NCBI GenBank assembly: GCA_007753675.1
Contig: CP036432.1
Location: 10,635,381 to 10,699,380 of the forward strand
DNA from: Stieleria magnilauensis
GTDB lineage: Bacteria > Planctomycetota > Planctomycetia > Pirellulales > Pirellulaceae
Direction of reading: 5' to 3'
Length of the DNA stretch: 64,000 bases
Position numbers and translations under genes: made by a program. The notes below the pieces were generated by a model. It did not search any database and was not told where the DNA came from. It saw nothing but the letters and a program-made list of their open reading frames with translations. This document shows, piece after piece, positions 34,436 through 43,070 of the stretch; positions within the stretch are counted from its first letter, which is position 1; every line of letters begins with the position of its first letter.

Positions 34436-35770
34436 TTGAACACGCATTTGTTCGGCCGGCTATACCCGGCCATCGTTTCGGCGTTTGTACTGGCCACCGT
34501 GACCGTCGCGAACGCCTCGGCAGCCAACAGCGTGCTCCTGGCGTTCTCCTCGGACCATTGCGGTCATTGCCAGGCCATGGTGCCGACGCTGCGGCAACTG
34601 GAGCAACGTGGAACGCCGATCCGGCACGTCAACGTCAATGCGGAGCCCGAACTGGCGCGACGCCACGGCATTCGTCAAGTGCCGACCTACGTCGTGCTGT
34701 CGGCCGGCCGCGAATTGACGCGTTTGGTCGGAACGCAGTCCGCGCAAAGCCTGCAGCAAGCGTTGGCGATTGACCCGGCCGGCCCACTGTTTCAAACCAA
34801 AGCCAATCTCCACAGCCAAACGGGCCCGGACGCGGCCCAGGCCCGCCGCGCCGCCGGACCCTCCGCTCCCATCGGCGACGCCCGTGGCGAAGCGATGCCC
34901 AGTCTGACGATGGCCGACGCCGTCGAACGCGCTCGAGCCGCGACGGTGCGACTGAAGGTCCACGACGGCAACGGGTTCGGGGTCGGGACTGGAACGATCA
35001 TTGATCGACACGGCGACGAAGCCCTGGTGCTGACCTGCGGTCACCTGTTCCGTGAAACCAAACTGCAATCCAAAGTCGAAGTGGAACTGTTTGTCGCCGG
35101 GCAAGTCAAAACGGTCCCCGGCCAAGTCATCGACTATGACGCCGACAACCGTGATATCGCTCTGGTCGTGATGCGGCCGGGATTCGACGTCCAACCGATC
35201 CAGATCGCCAACCCCGACAACCCGCCCCAGACCGGTCAAACCGCGTTCAGCTTCGGCTGCGACCACGGCGACGATCCCTCACGCCGCGACACCGCCATCA
35301 CCGGAATCAACAAGTACAACCAACACGTGGGCGCCTCGAACATCGAAATCGCTGGTGCCCCGGTCGACGGGCGCAGCGGCGGCGGACTGTTCGACGCCAT
35401 GGGCCAGCTGATCGGCGTCTGCAACGCCGCCGACTACAAGGGCGATGTGGGGATCTACACCGGACCGGGAAGCGTCAAATGGCAACTCGACCGCGTGCAA
35501 CTGGCTCACCTCTACCAAACCCAGCCCCCGGCACCGGTGACCGTGCCGTCGCGACGACCCAACGGCCAGCCCGGCCAGCCCCAGACCCGATTGGCCTCGC
35601 TCAACGCTCCTCAACAAGCCTCACCGAGTCACGCACGCGCCAGCCAACCCGCCGTGACGGAAATGATCGTCATCATCCGCGATCCAAACGCTCCGGGAGG
35701 GCAACGCGTGATGAACATCCAGCAGCCGACAGCTGAACTGATGGAAGTGATCAGCCGCCACGCTCGGTAA
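34436..35770 (+). CDS. Secreted thioredoxin-trypsin-like protease fusion
   Basis: The TTG start is followed by NTHLFGRLYPAIVSAFVLAT, a signal peptide ending near ANA-SAAN. Residues about 30-115 form a thioredoxin domain with CGHC at C42/C45 and the cis-Pro strand VPTYVVL. Residues about 165-350 form a trypsin-like protease with H203 (LTCGHLF), D240 (NRDIALVV) and S314 (GRSGGGLF), so the triad looks complete. The last 80 residues are Pro/Gln-rich with a short folded tail. It may reduce or isomerise and then cleave exported proteins. It is the gene just before the type II secretion operon, 131 bases away. Confidence 0.85.
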   Translation: MNTHLFGRLYPAIVSAFVLATVTVANASAANSVLLAFSSDHCGHCQAMVPTLRQLEQRGTPIRHVNVNAEPELARRHGIRQVPTYVVLSAGRELTRLVGTQSAQSLQQALAIDPAGPLFQTKANLHSQTGPDAAQARRAAGPSAPIGDARGEAMPSLTMADAVERARAATVRLKVHDGNGFGVGTGTIIDRHGDEALVLTCGHLFRETKLQSKVEVELFVAGQVKTVPGQVIDYDADNRDIALVVMRPGFDVQPIQIANPDNPPQTGQTAFSFGCDHGDDPSRRDTAITGINKYNQHVGASNIEIAGAPVDGRSGGGLFDAMGQLIGVCNAADYKGDVGIYTGPGSVKWQLDRVQLAHLYQTQPPAPVTVPSRRPNGQPGQPQTRLASLNAPQQASPSHARASQPAVTEMIVIIRDPNAPGGQRVMNIQQPTAELMEVISRHAR

Positions 35771-35785
35771 CAGGCGTCTCCTGAT

Positions 35786-35890
35786 GGAGGGTAAGAAGAT
35801 TCTGGAGGTAGGAAAATGAGTTCGGCCGAACAACGACCACCTCTTCCTACGACAATCAATCTTCTTGCCCCATCATTTTCTTACCCCCCT
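35786..35890. repeat. GTAAGAAAAT inverted repeat element, copy 2
   Basis: The left end GGAGGGTAAGAAGATTCTGG with GGAGGTAGGAAAAT is mirrored by AATCTTCTTGCCCC and ATTTTCTTACCCCC on the right. This resembles 30500-30590. It fills nearly all the space between the thioredoxin-protease gene and gspD, ending 11 bases before the gspD ATG. Confidence 0.65.
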
Positions 35891-35901
35891 CTCCACCTCC
35901 T

Positions 35902-38451
35902 ATGACTGCTAGCAAATCGTTTCGACGCTGCTGTTTGCCGCTCGCCGCTGCGCTGGCATGCGTACTGGCGGGCAGCGGAGTCGTGCAGGCACAGCTTGAC
36001 GATGGGGACGAGATTGTCGAACTCAACTTATCGGGAACCGTCCGCGTCACGACGTTGTTGGATTTGATGAGCAAGCAGTTGGGGATCCGGTTCTTGCACG
36101 CCGCGGACATCGCCCGCCGTGACGTGACGGTTTACACGCCGGCCAAACTACCCAAGAAAGTGTTGCCGACGTTGTTGGGCAGCCTGCTTCGCGAAGCCAA
36201 CTTGGCCGTCGTCGATTCCGAAGTCCCGGGTTGGAAACGCGTCGTCGACATCGCCGACATCGTCAGCAGCGCGCCGGCCGGTGACGCCGCGGAAATCTCG
36301 CGTCGCAACGGCCCCGCCGCCGCCGTGACTCAGGTGTTGCCGGTCAAACACATTGACATCACCACCGCATCAACGTCACTGAAACCCTTTCTCAGCAAGA
36401 CGGGATCCAACATTGTCGCACTCGGCGATCAAGGCATCTTGATCGTGTCCGGTTATGCCGCTGACGTGCGGTTGGTCGCGGAGCTGTTGGCGATGATCGA
36501 TCGCCCCGACGCCGAGGGAACGATCGAGTTCTATCAGACGCGGCGTCGACCGCCATCGATGTTGATCGAACAATACGAAACGATTCAACCAACCGACACC
36601 ACCACCAAAGCTGCCTCGGACAACAAATTAAAACTGTTGGTCGACAAGACCGGCCGTCGTGTGGTCGTGGCAGGCCGCAAAGATTTGGTCGCTGCGGCGA
36701 TCGGGTTACTGGAACGACTGGATTCCGGCACGGAGTTTTTGACTCGCGTTTATCGGCTGGAATACATCGGCGCATCGCGACTGGACAATCTGATTCGAGG
36801 GTTCGTCGAGATGCCCGGTGAAGGCAATCGACGGACCGAGTCGAGATCGATTGAAACGACGATCGACGAAGAAGGCAACTTGTTGGTCGTGCGTGCCGGC
36901 GCGGAAGTTCATCAACAGATCGAAACCTTGCTCAAGGAACTCGACCAGCCGGTGGATTCCGACGAGAGTCCGATTCGGTTTTATAAGCTCAAGAACGCGA
37001 CTGCGATGGAGGTGCTCTATTCGTTGCTGGCACTTCAAGAGGCCGCCGGCAGCGGTGTTGCCCAAGCCGGCGGACTGGGCGCGGGAGCGTTCGGCACGCT
37101 CGGCGGCGCGAACATGGGTGGCATCAGCCCCGCGATGGGCTTTGGCGGCAACCCGATGGGTGCTGCCGGAGGCGGCGTGAACAGCATGTTTCAAGGCGGT
37201 CGATCACGGGCGCAACAACGACTCGACGAACTCGGCGGCGGATCGTTCGGCGTGGCGGGTCAAAACTTGAGCAACAACATGACCTCCAGCCGGGTCCCCA
37301 ATCAGAACGCCGCACTCGGTTCGATGGCCGGTATCGGTGCCGGAGGATTCGGCGGTGGCGGCTATGGAGCGGGCGGTGGCGCCGCAGTGGCCACGTTGCC
37401 CGGCGGCGCGCGAGTGTCGGCCGATGTCGCGACCAACAGCCTGATCGTGTTCGCGCCTTCGAACGTCCAGTCGCTGTACGAAAAACTGATTCGGTCGCTC
37501 GACCAACGCCGTCCGCAAGTATTAATTCAAGCCGACATCTTGGCGATCGACACGAGCGACAATTTCTCGCTAGGCGTGGAAATCAGCGGCGGCGATCGCG
37601 AGGGATCCAAACGGCTGTTTGAATTCACCTCGTTCGGACTCAGTGAAGTCGACCCGACGACCGGCGCCCTGTCGATCAATCCCTCGCTGGGTTTCAACGG
37701 CGTCTTGGTGGACCCGGAAGTCGCCGATGTGATCGTCCAGGCGCTCAGCCGACACCGGCGCGGCCGCGTGTTGTCCTCGCCGAAGGTCTTGGTCAACGAC
37801 AATCAAACCGGAACGCTGAACAGTATTTCCAGCATCCCGTTCCAGGCATTCAGCCAGGGTGAAACGACCACGCTGACGGGCCTGGGCGGCAACCAGGAAG
37901 CGGGCACGACGATTTCCGTCACGCCACACATCAACGAAGACGATCATCTGCAATTGGAATTCGATGTCGAATTCAGCACCTTCATCGGTACGGCCAGCGA
38001 TAATCTGCCGCCGCCGAGACAAATCGATCGAGTCGGTAGTGTCGTCACGATTCCTGATGGCAAGACGATCGTCGTGGGGGGGCTGAAGCGAACCCTCGAA
38101 GGCAACTCGTTCACCGGCGTCCCCTGGTTGGAAAAGATTCCCGTGATCCGTGATCTGACCAGCTTGCGGAGCGAAGAACAGACGACGACTTCGTTCTTTC
38201 TGTTCATTCGTCCCCGAATCCTCCGCGACTCGCAATTCCGGGATTTGCAATTCCTGTCCGACCTCGAAACCCAAGACGCACAGCTGCCGGCCGACTATCC
38301 TGTTAGCAGGCCCTTGCTGGTTCCCTGCCCGACGCCCGCTGGATTGGATCCGATCGGTTCGGAACACTTGTTGCCGCCGATGCACCAAAGCGATCCGATG
38401 GACGAGTACGAAGTGATCGGCCAACCGCAGGTGGTCTATCCGTCGCCGTAG
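35902..38451 (+). CDS. gspD: Type II secretion secretin GspD
   Basis: The 849-residue outer-membrane secretin has a signal peptide (CCLPLAAALACVLAGSGVVQA), N-domains with repeated TVYTPAKLPKKVL-type strands over about residues 30-380, a Gly/Ala/Met-rich insertion at about 390-510, and the secretin core with VLSSPKVLVNDNQTG, TTISVTPHIN and IPDGKTIVVGGLK. The C-terminal 70 residues may be the S-domain that binds a pilotin. The Gly-rich insert is unusual in length. No Shine-Dalgarno is obvious before the ATG. Confidence 0.93.
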   Translation: MTASKSFRRCCLPLAAALACVLAGSGVVQAQLDDGDEIVELNLSGTVRVTTLLDLMSKQLGIRFLHAADIARRDVTVYTPAKLPKKVLPTLLGSLLREANLAVVDSEVPGWKRVVDIADIVSSAPAGDAAEISRRNGPAAAVTQVLPVKHIDITTASTSLKPFLSKTGSNIVALGDQGILIVSGYAADVRLVAELLAMIDRPDAEGTIEFYQTRRRPPSMLIEQYETIQPTDTTTKAASDNKLKLLVDKTGRRVVVAGRKDLVAAAIGLLERLDSGTEFLTRVYRLEYIGASRLDNLIRGFVEMPGEGNRRTESRSIETTIDEEGNLLVVRAGAEVHQQIETLLKELDQPVDSDESPIRFYKLKNATAMEVLYSLLALQEAAGSGVAQAGGLGAGAFGTLGGANMGGISPAMGFGGNPMGAAGGGVNSMFQGGRSRAQQRLDELGGGSFGVAGQNLSNNMTSSRVPNQNAALGSMAGIGAGGFGGGGYGAGGGAAVATLPGGARVSADVATNSLIVFAPSNVQSLYEKLIRSLDQRRPQVLIQADILAIDTSDNFSLGVEISGGDREGSKRLFEFTSFGLSEVDPTTGALSINPSLGFNGVLVDPEVADVIVQALSRHRRGRVLSSPKVLVNDNQTGTLNSISSIPFQAFSQGETTTLTGLGGNQEAGTTISVTPHINEDDHLQLEFDVEFSTFIGTASDNLPPPRQIDRVGSVVTIPDGKTIVVGGLKRTLEGNSFTGVPWLEKIPVIRDLTSLRSEEQTTTSFFLFIRPRILRDSQFRDLQFLSDLETQDAQLPADYPVSRPLLVPCPTPAGLDPIGSEHLLPPMHQSDPMDEYEVIGQPQVVYPSP

Positions 38452-38465
38452 CACGAACAAACGCC

Positions 38466-38702
38466 ATGTCCGATCACGAATCTGCCACCGAAGCCTACCG
38501 CCGCAAGATCGCCTGGCAGCGGACGCCCGAAGAGAACATGCGTTTGTTTGTCCAATTGCAACGGCAAGCGTTCGAAGTCTTGGAAGCGTGTCCCGACGCC
38601 ATGGACCACTTCATCCGTCGCAACCACCGCAAACGCCGACAATCGGAGGTGGACAAGTTGCTTCGACGTCACGGGATCTCTCGCCCCCCTTCGTGTCCAT
38701 GA
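38466..38702 (+). CDS. Small protein paired with nucleotidyltransferase
   Basis: This 78-residue basic protein lies 14 bases after gspD. Its stop overlaps the next ATG as ATGA. It is mostly helical by composition: TEAYRRKIAWQRTPEENMRL, then LQRQAFEVLEACPDAMDHF and a basic RRNHRKRRQSEVDKLLRRHG end. I do not recognise a named family. Tight coupling to a nucleotidyltransferase-fold gene is the layout of many MNT-type toxin-antitoxin pairs, but here it is embedded in a secretion operon. The function is unknown. Confidence 0.65.
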   Translation: MSDHESATEAYRRKIAWQRTPEENMRLFVQLQRQAFEVLEACPDAMDHFIRRNHRKRRQSEVDKLLRRHGISRPPSCP

Positions 38703-39181
38703 CCGCTCGCCCGTTCGCCCTGATCGAATTGCTGCTCGAACATTCGGTTCCGTTGGTCATCATCGGAGGACACGCGGTCAACAGCTACGGTTACGCTCGC
38801 GCGACGGAAGTTACGGATATCATCTTCGATCGAACCGAATCATCCGAGCAGGCTTTGTATTCGGCACTATCAAAGATCAACGCGTTTTGGATCAGCGTTG
38901 ACATCGACCCGGTGACGCGTCTGGAGAAAACGGTCCAAGTCGATCTCCAGTACATTCGGTCGCATCGATTCATGATGCTGGGAACGGACTTGGGCTACCT
39001 CGACGTTTTCGATTATCTCCCCGGCGTTGACGATGAGCCGACGTCCGTCGCATTCGAGGACGTTCATGTCGTCGGTGGGTTGCCCTACGTTTCATTGCGT
39101 TTGTTGCGAAAGATGAAACGCGCGTCGGGACGTGGCACGGATCTGTTGGACCTCGAGAACCTGCCGACGGAAGCGACATGA
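38699..39181 (+). CDS. Nucleotidyltransferase-fold protein, degenerate site
   Basis: The 161-residue protein starts inside the upstream stop (ATGA) and ends in an ATGA overlap with gspE. The fold signature is VIIGGHAVNSYGYARATEV-TDII. In related families the pattern after R-x-T is x-D-x-D; here it reads E-V38-T-D40, so the first metal-binding Asp is replaced by Val. A later VDLQY may supply the third acid. It probably binds rather than transfers nucleotides, or acts with its small neighbour. Mapping to a DUF6036-like family is an inference. Confidence 0.7.
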   Translation: MTARPFALIELLLEHSVPLVIIGGHAVNSYGYARATEVTDIIFDRTESSEQALYSALSKINAFWISVDIDPVTRLEKTVQVDLQYIRSHRFMMLGTDLGYLDVFDYLPGVDDEPTSVAFEDVHVVGGLPYVSLRLLRKMKRASGRGTDLLDLENLPTEAT

Positions 39182-40818
39182 CCGAGACGCTCAGCCAAGA
39201 TCGTCACGAATCCGCCACCAGGCAGGCGACCGAGCAGCTCGCCGAGCGGCTTCAGATGCCGGTCTCCGAAGACCTGTCAAAGCTGCAGCCCTCGGATGTC
39301 TTTCAGAACCGCATCCCGATCGCGCATGCTCGCGAGCATTGCGTGATGGGCTTTCGCGGCAAGCAGGACGACGACGTGTGGTTGGCGATCGACTCGATGG
39401 CCGGATACGAACACTTGGATATCATCGCCCGCGCACTCGCCCAACGACCCGAAGGCGGGCTCCGCCCGTTGCGTGTGCGTCCGTTGCCGGCAACCACCAC
39501 CGCCATCGGACGCGCGATCAACGCTGCCTATTCCGATCAATCCAGTCGAACGCAAAGCGTGATCGATTCGCTCGATCGCGACGAGTTACTGGGCCAGCTG
39601 GCCGGCTTGGGTCCCAAGGAAGACTTGCTGGACACCGAAGGCCGCGCTCCGATCATCCGCTTGGTCAATCACATCCTGTTCGATGCGGTCAAATCGGGCG
39701 CGTCGGATGTTCACATCCAACCGTACGAAGACCGGTTGATGGTGCGCAAGCGTATCGACGGCGTCTTGTTCGATACCTTTGAAATTCCCAAATCTGTCCA
39801 AGAAGAGGTGCTGTCTCGGGTCAAGGTGCTGGGCAAAATGAACATCGCCGAGAAACGCTTGCCGCAAGATGGACGGGCGACGGTGCAACTGGGTGATCGC
39901 ACGGTCGACTTGCGGATCGCGTCGCTGCCGACCAGCCACAACGAACGCATCGTGATTCGGTTGCTGGACAAGAGCGCGCGGCTGTACACGCTGGCCGAAC
40001 TCGGGATGCCGGCTCATGATTTCCAACGCTTCGCATCGTTGATCGCTCGCGACCATGGCTTGATCTTGGTCACCGGTCCGACCGGCAGCGGCAAAAGCAC
40101 GACGCTCTACGGAGCACTGCAGGAACTCGATAGCGAAGAACTGAATATCCTGACGCTCGAAGATCCAATCGAGTATCAGTTGGACGGGATCAGCCAAACC
40201 CAGATCAATGAAAAAAAGGGGATGACGTTCGCCTCCGGCATGCGGAGCGTGCTGCGGCAAGACCCCGACATCATCATGGTCGGCGAAATCCGCGATGCCG
40301 AAACCGCGATCATGGCGATCCAAGCCTCGCTGACCGGTCACCTGGTGTTCAGCACGCTGCACACCAATGATGCCGCGAGCGCCGTGACGCGTTTGTTGGA
40401 CTTGGGGATCGAGCCCTATCTGGTCAGCAGCTCGCTCGTCGCTTCGCTGGCCCAGCGTCTGGTCCGCAAGTTGTGCGTCGACTGTAAACGCCCACGACGC
40501 AGCAGCGAGGTGTTGCCCGATGTGCCCCCGCTGCTGCTGGAGTCCCATGGTTTGGCGCAGTCGGATTTGGTCGGCGTGTTTGAGCCGGTCGGATGTGATG
40601 CCTGTCGTGGGTCGGGATTCCGCGGCCGGGTCGGATTGTTTGAACTGTTGGTCATCGATGACACCTGTCGTGAATTGGTCCAAACTCGAGCCAATGCATC
40701 AGCGATCCGCGAAGCCGGGCTACAATCGGGGATGCACTTGTTGTCGATGGACGGTTTGTTGAAAGTCCATCAAGGCGTCACGACGCTCGATGAAGTCCTC
40801 CGCGTAACGACGCTGTGA
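39178..40818 (+). CDS. gspE: Type II secretion ATPase GspE
   Basis: The 546-residue hexameric ATPase powers pseudopilus assembly. It has N1/N2 domains up to about residue 150, Walker A GPTGSGKSTT with K306, an Asp box TLEDPIEYQL, Walker B DPDIIMVGEIRD and the His box GHLVFSTLHTND. The C-terminal CxxC pairs (CVDCKRP and CDACRGSG) form the zinc site. It is coupled by an ATGA overlap to the upstream gene and by a 4-nt overlap to gspF. Confidence 0.95.
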   Translation: MTETLSQDRHESATRQATEQLAERLQMPVSEDLSKLQPSDVFQNRIPIAHAREHCVMGFRGKQDDDVWLAIDSMAGYEHLDIIARALAQRPEGGLRPLRVRPLPATTTAIGRAINAAYSDQSSRTQSVIDSLDRDELLGQLAGLGPKEDLLDTEGRAPIIRLVNHILFDAVKSGASDVHIQPYEDRLMVRKRIDGVLFDTFEIPKSVQEEVLSRVKVLGKMNIAEKRLPQDGRATVQLGDRTVDLRIASLPTSHNERIVIRLLDKSARLYTLAELGMPAHDFQRFASLIARDHGLILVTGPTGSGKSTTLYGALQELDSEELNILTLEDPIEYQLDGISQTQINEKKGMTFASGMRSVLRQDPDIIMVGEIRDAETAIMAIQASLTGHLVFSTLHTNDAASAVTRLLDLGIEPYLVSSSLVASLAQRLVRKLCVDCKRPRRSSEVLPDVPPLLLESHGLAQSDLVGVFEPVGCDACRGSGFRGRVGLFELLVIDDTCRELVQTRANASAIREAGLQSGMHLLSMDGLLKVHQGVTTLDEVLRVTTL

Positions 40819-42029
40819 GCCCGATGGCTGTCTTTTCTTATTCCGGTATCGACGCGGCTCGCAAATCCGTCCAGGGAACGATCAGCGCCGACACCGCTCG
40901 CGAAGCCCGCGATTCGCTCCGTGGCCGCGGCATCCACGTTCGCAAAATCGCGGCCTGTAACCACCGCGAATCGAAGTTCCGTCTGCCGCGATTTTCGCTG
41001 ATCGGATCGAAGAGTCATTGGGCGACCGCCGTGTCGGAGTTGTCGATGCTGTTGCACGCCGGCATCCCGATGCTCGATGCACTCGATACGATCGTGGAAC
41101 AGAATCACGGTTCGTTTCGCGCGGCGCTGCTGGCGGTCCGCGATCGAGTCGCCGCGGGTGAATCATTCGCCCAGGCACTCGGCGGACGTCCCGATCTGTT
41201 CGACGAGGCTTCGGTGCAGATGGTCGAAGTCGGCGAGAATGCAGGGACGCTTGACGAAGTGCTTTCGCAACTCGCCGAATTCAAACAACGCCAATCCCAG
41301 TTCACCGATGCGGTCACGACCGCGCTGGTCTACCCGATCTTTCTGGTTTGCTTTGGAACCGCGGCCGGCGTGTTCTTGATGACCAGCGTCCTGCCGCCGC
41401 TGCTGGAGAACCTGGAAGAGACTCTCGACGAGCTGCCGTTCCCGACGCGGGTCGCCAAATCGCTCAGCAGCTTGCTCGTCGACTATCGCTGGTTCTGGAT
41501 CGTGGGGCTGGTCGTCGGCGTAGTCGCTTTGACGTTGGCCTTTCAAAGCCGCCGGGGCAGGCAGGTCTTCGATCGCCTGGTGTTGCGCGTGCCGATTCTT
41601 GGTCCGATGCTGGTCAAACAAGGTGTCTCGCGGATCGCGATGATCATCGGAACGCTCTCGCGAAGCGGCGTCGAATTGACCCGAGCGTTTGAGTTGGCTG
41701 AACGATCGACCCGCAACACGGTGTTCCGATCGGCGCTGCGTGAATGCGGCAGCCGGATTTCCGCCGGTGAAGAGCTTTCCGATGCCTTGCAACGCAGTGG
41801 GGCGTTTCCCCCGCTGGCGGTGCGGGTGTTCTCCATCGGCCAGGAGTCGGGAAAACTCGATGAAATGCTTTTCCGTCTCGCCGAAGACTATGATGAACAA
41901 GTCAAAACGGCGTCGGCACGACTGACCTCGTTGATCGAACCGGTTCTCATCCTCGTCTTGGCCGCCATGGTGGGATTTCTGTTGTTGGCCACAATCCTTC
42001 CGATCCTGGAGGCTGGAAATGTTTTGTGA
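40815..42029 (+). CDS. gspF: Type II secretion inner-membrane protein GspF
   Basis: The 404-residue protein has two homologous cytoplasmic halves and three membrane segments: VYPIFLVCFGTAAGVFLMTS, WFWIVGLVVGVVALTLAF and VLILVLAAMVGFLLLATILPI. It starts with GTG overlapping the gspE stop (GTGA); an ATG 9 bases later is also possible. The motifs ELSMLLHAGIPMLDALD and FRSALRECGSRISAGEELSD are typical of the family. It anchors GspE and the pseudopilus base. Confidence 0.94.
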   Translation: MSPMAVFSYSGIDAARKSVQGTISADTAREARDSLRGRGIHVRKIAACNHRESKFRLPRFSLIGSKSHWATAVSELSMLLHAGIPMLDALDTIVEQNHGSFRAALLAVRDRVAAGESFAQALGGRPDLFDEASVQMVEVGENAGTLDEVLSQLAEFKQRQSQFTDAVTTALVYPIFLVCFGTAAGVFLMTSVLPPLLENLEETLDELPFPTRVAKSLSSLLVDYRWFWIVGLVVGVVALTLAFQSRRGRQVFDRLVLRVPILGPMLVKQGVSRIAMIIGTLSRSGVELTRAFELAERSTRNTVFRSALRECGSRISAGEELSDALQRSGAFPPLAVRVFSIGQESGKLDEMLFRLAEDYDEQVKTASARLTSLIEPVLILVLAAMVGFLLLATILPILEAGNVL

Positions 42030-42047
42030 GAGGGGTGAAACGAAGTC

Positions 42048-42066
42048 ACCCTCCCTCGGGGAGGGT
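42048..42066. repeat. ACCCTCCC palindrome at the gspF/gspG junction
   Basis: The arms ACCCTCCC (42048-42055) and GGGAGGGT (42059-42066) are perfectly complementary around TCG. The same arms occur at 53874-53894. The sequence after it supplies GGGAGGGAGG (42091-42100), a strong Shine-Dalgarno 5 bases before the gspG ATG at 42106. Confidence 0.6.
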
Positions 42067-42105
42067 CGCGGAGGCGTTTACGACGACGCGGGGAGGGAGG
42101 TTGCG

Positions 42106-42570
42106 ATGGTAATGTTGCCAACATGCACCAAACAAAGAGATCCGCATCAGTATCGGAACCCTTCGCGGACCAACGACCGACGCGGCTTCTCCCTCGTCGA
42201 GTTGATCGTCGTGATGGTGATTCTGGGCATGTTGGCCGGGTTGGTCGCCGTTCGCACGCGTGGCTATTTGGTCAACTCGCGCAAGAACGCGGTCAAAGCA
42301 GAAATCGCAACGATCGTGAACGCACTGGAGACGTATCGCATTGATCAGGGACGTTATCCCACCGAAGACGAAGGGCTGGAGATTCTAAGGGAGGAAACCG
42401 AAACTTGGCCGGAAGGTTTCCTGACCAAGATGCCCGTCGATCCTTGGAAGAACCCCTACCTGTACTTCGTCAGCGAAGAGGGCGTCGAAGTGGTCAGTCT
42501 GGGTGCCGATGGACGTGAAGGAGGTGACGGAGAGGACGCCGATTTCTCCAGCGCGATGTTGGAAGAATGA
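42106..42570 (+). CDS. gspG: Major pseudopilin GspG
   Basis: I choose the ATG at 42106 because GGGAGGGAGG precedes it; an ATG at 42019 inside gspF would extend the leader through a palindromic repeat. The 154-residue precursor has a 27-residue basic leader cut at RRG/FSLVELIVVMV, with Glu at +5, then a hydrophobic helix and the GspG globular domain with YRIDQGRYPTEDEGLEIL and MPVDPWKNPYLY. It is the major subunit of the pseudopilus. The family's Gly-rich C-terminal calcium loop is partly visible as GADGREGGDGEDADFSS. Confidence 0.93.
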   Translation: MVMLPTCTKQRDPHQYRNPSRTNDRRGFSLVELIVVMVILGMLAGLVAVRTRGYLVNSRKNAVKAEIATIVNALETYRIDQGRYPTEDEGLEILREETETWPEGFLTKMPVDPWKNPYLYFVSEEGVEVVSLGADGREGGDGEDADFSSAMLEE

Positions 42571-43070
42571 GGGGTCGTTCCGCAGAGACGTTGGAATCCG
42601 GTTTCTCCCTCATCGAATTGGTCGTCGTGTTGGTGCTGATGGCGGTGATCGCTTCGCTGGCGACGTTGTCGGTCCGCGGCGTGATCGCCAGGCAACGTCT
42701 CGGGCGAGCCGTCGAAGTCATCGAGCAATTTGATACCGCGCTGCGTCGCTCCGCACGCGACCAGCGCCGCCAAGTCGCCGGTGTCATCGACCGTGGGCGC
42801 GGCCGGCTGACCGTTGATCCGTCGGGGAATCCATCAAGAACGTACACGTTGCCGCGACAAGTTTCCATCGATGCGATTCGGTTCGGCCCTGTGCAAAGGT
42901 CGGCAGCAGGTTCCCAAATCATCGCAAACGCTGACGGTTCGTCGTCCAGCTATGCGCTGCGACTGGCCACCGGTGACACGCGGCGCTGGATCTTCTTCGT
43001 CGGGGGAAGCGGACAGGTCGTTGACGATTTCAACGACATGGCAGTCGATCTGGCATTGGGGATGCGATGA
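42567..43070 (+). CDS. gspH: Minor pseudopilin GspH-like
   Basis: The gene overlaps gspG as ATGA. The 167-residue protein has a 12-residue leader cut at ESG/FSLIELVVVLVL, with Glu at +5, then a membrane helix and a variable globular domain. Its position after gspG and its size fit GspH, but the globular part is divergent, so the assignment rests on order and the N-terminal signature. Confidence 0.8.
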   Translation: MRGRSAETLESGFSLIELVVVLVLMAVIASLATLSVRGVIARQRLGRAVEVIEQFDTALRRSARDQRRQVAGVIDRGRGRLTVDPSGNPSRTYTLPRQVSIDAIRFGPVQRSAAGSQIIANADGSSSSYALRLATGDTRRWIFFVGGSGQVVDDFNDMAVDLALGMR

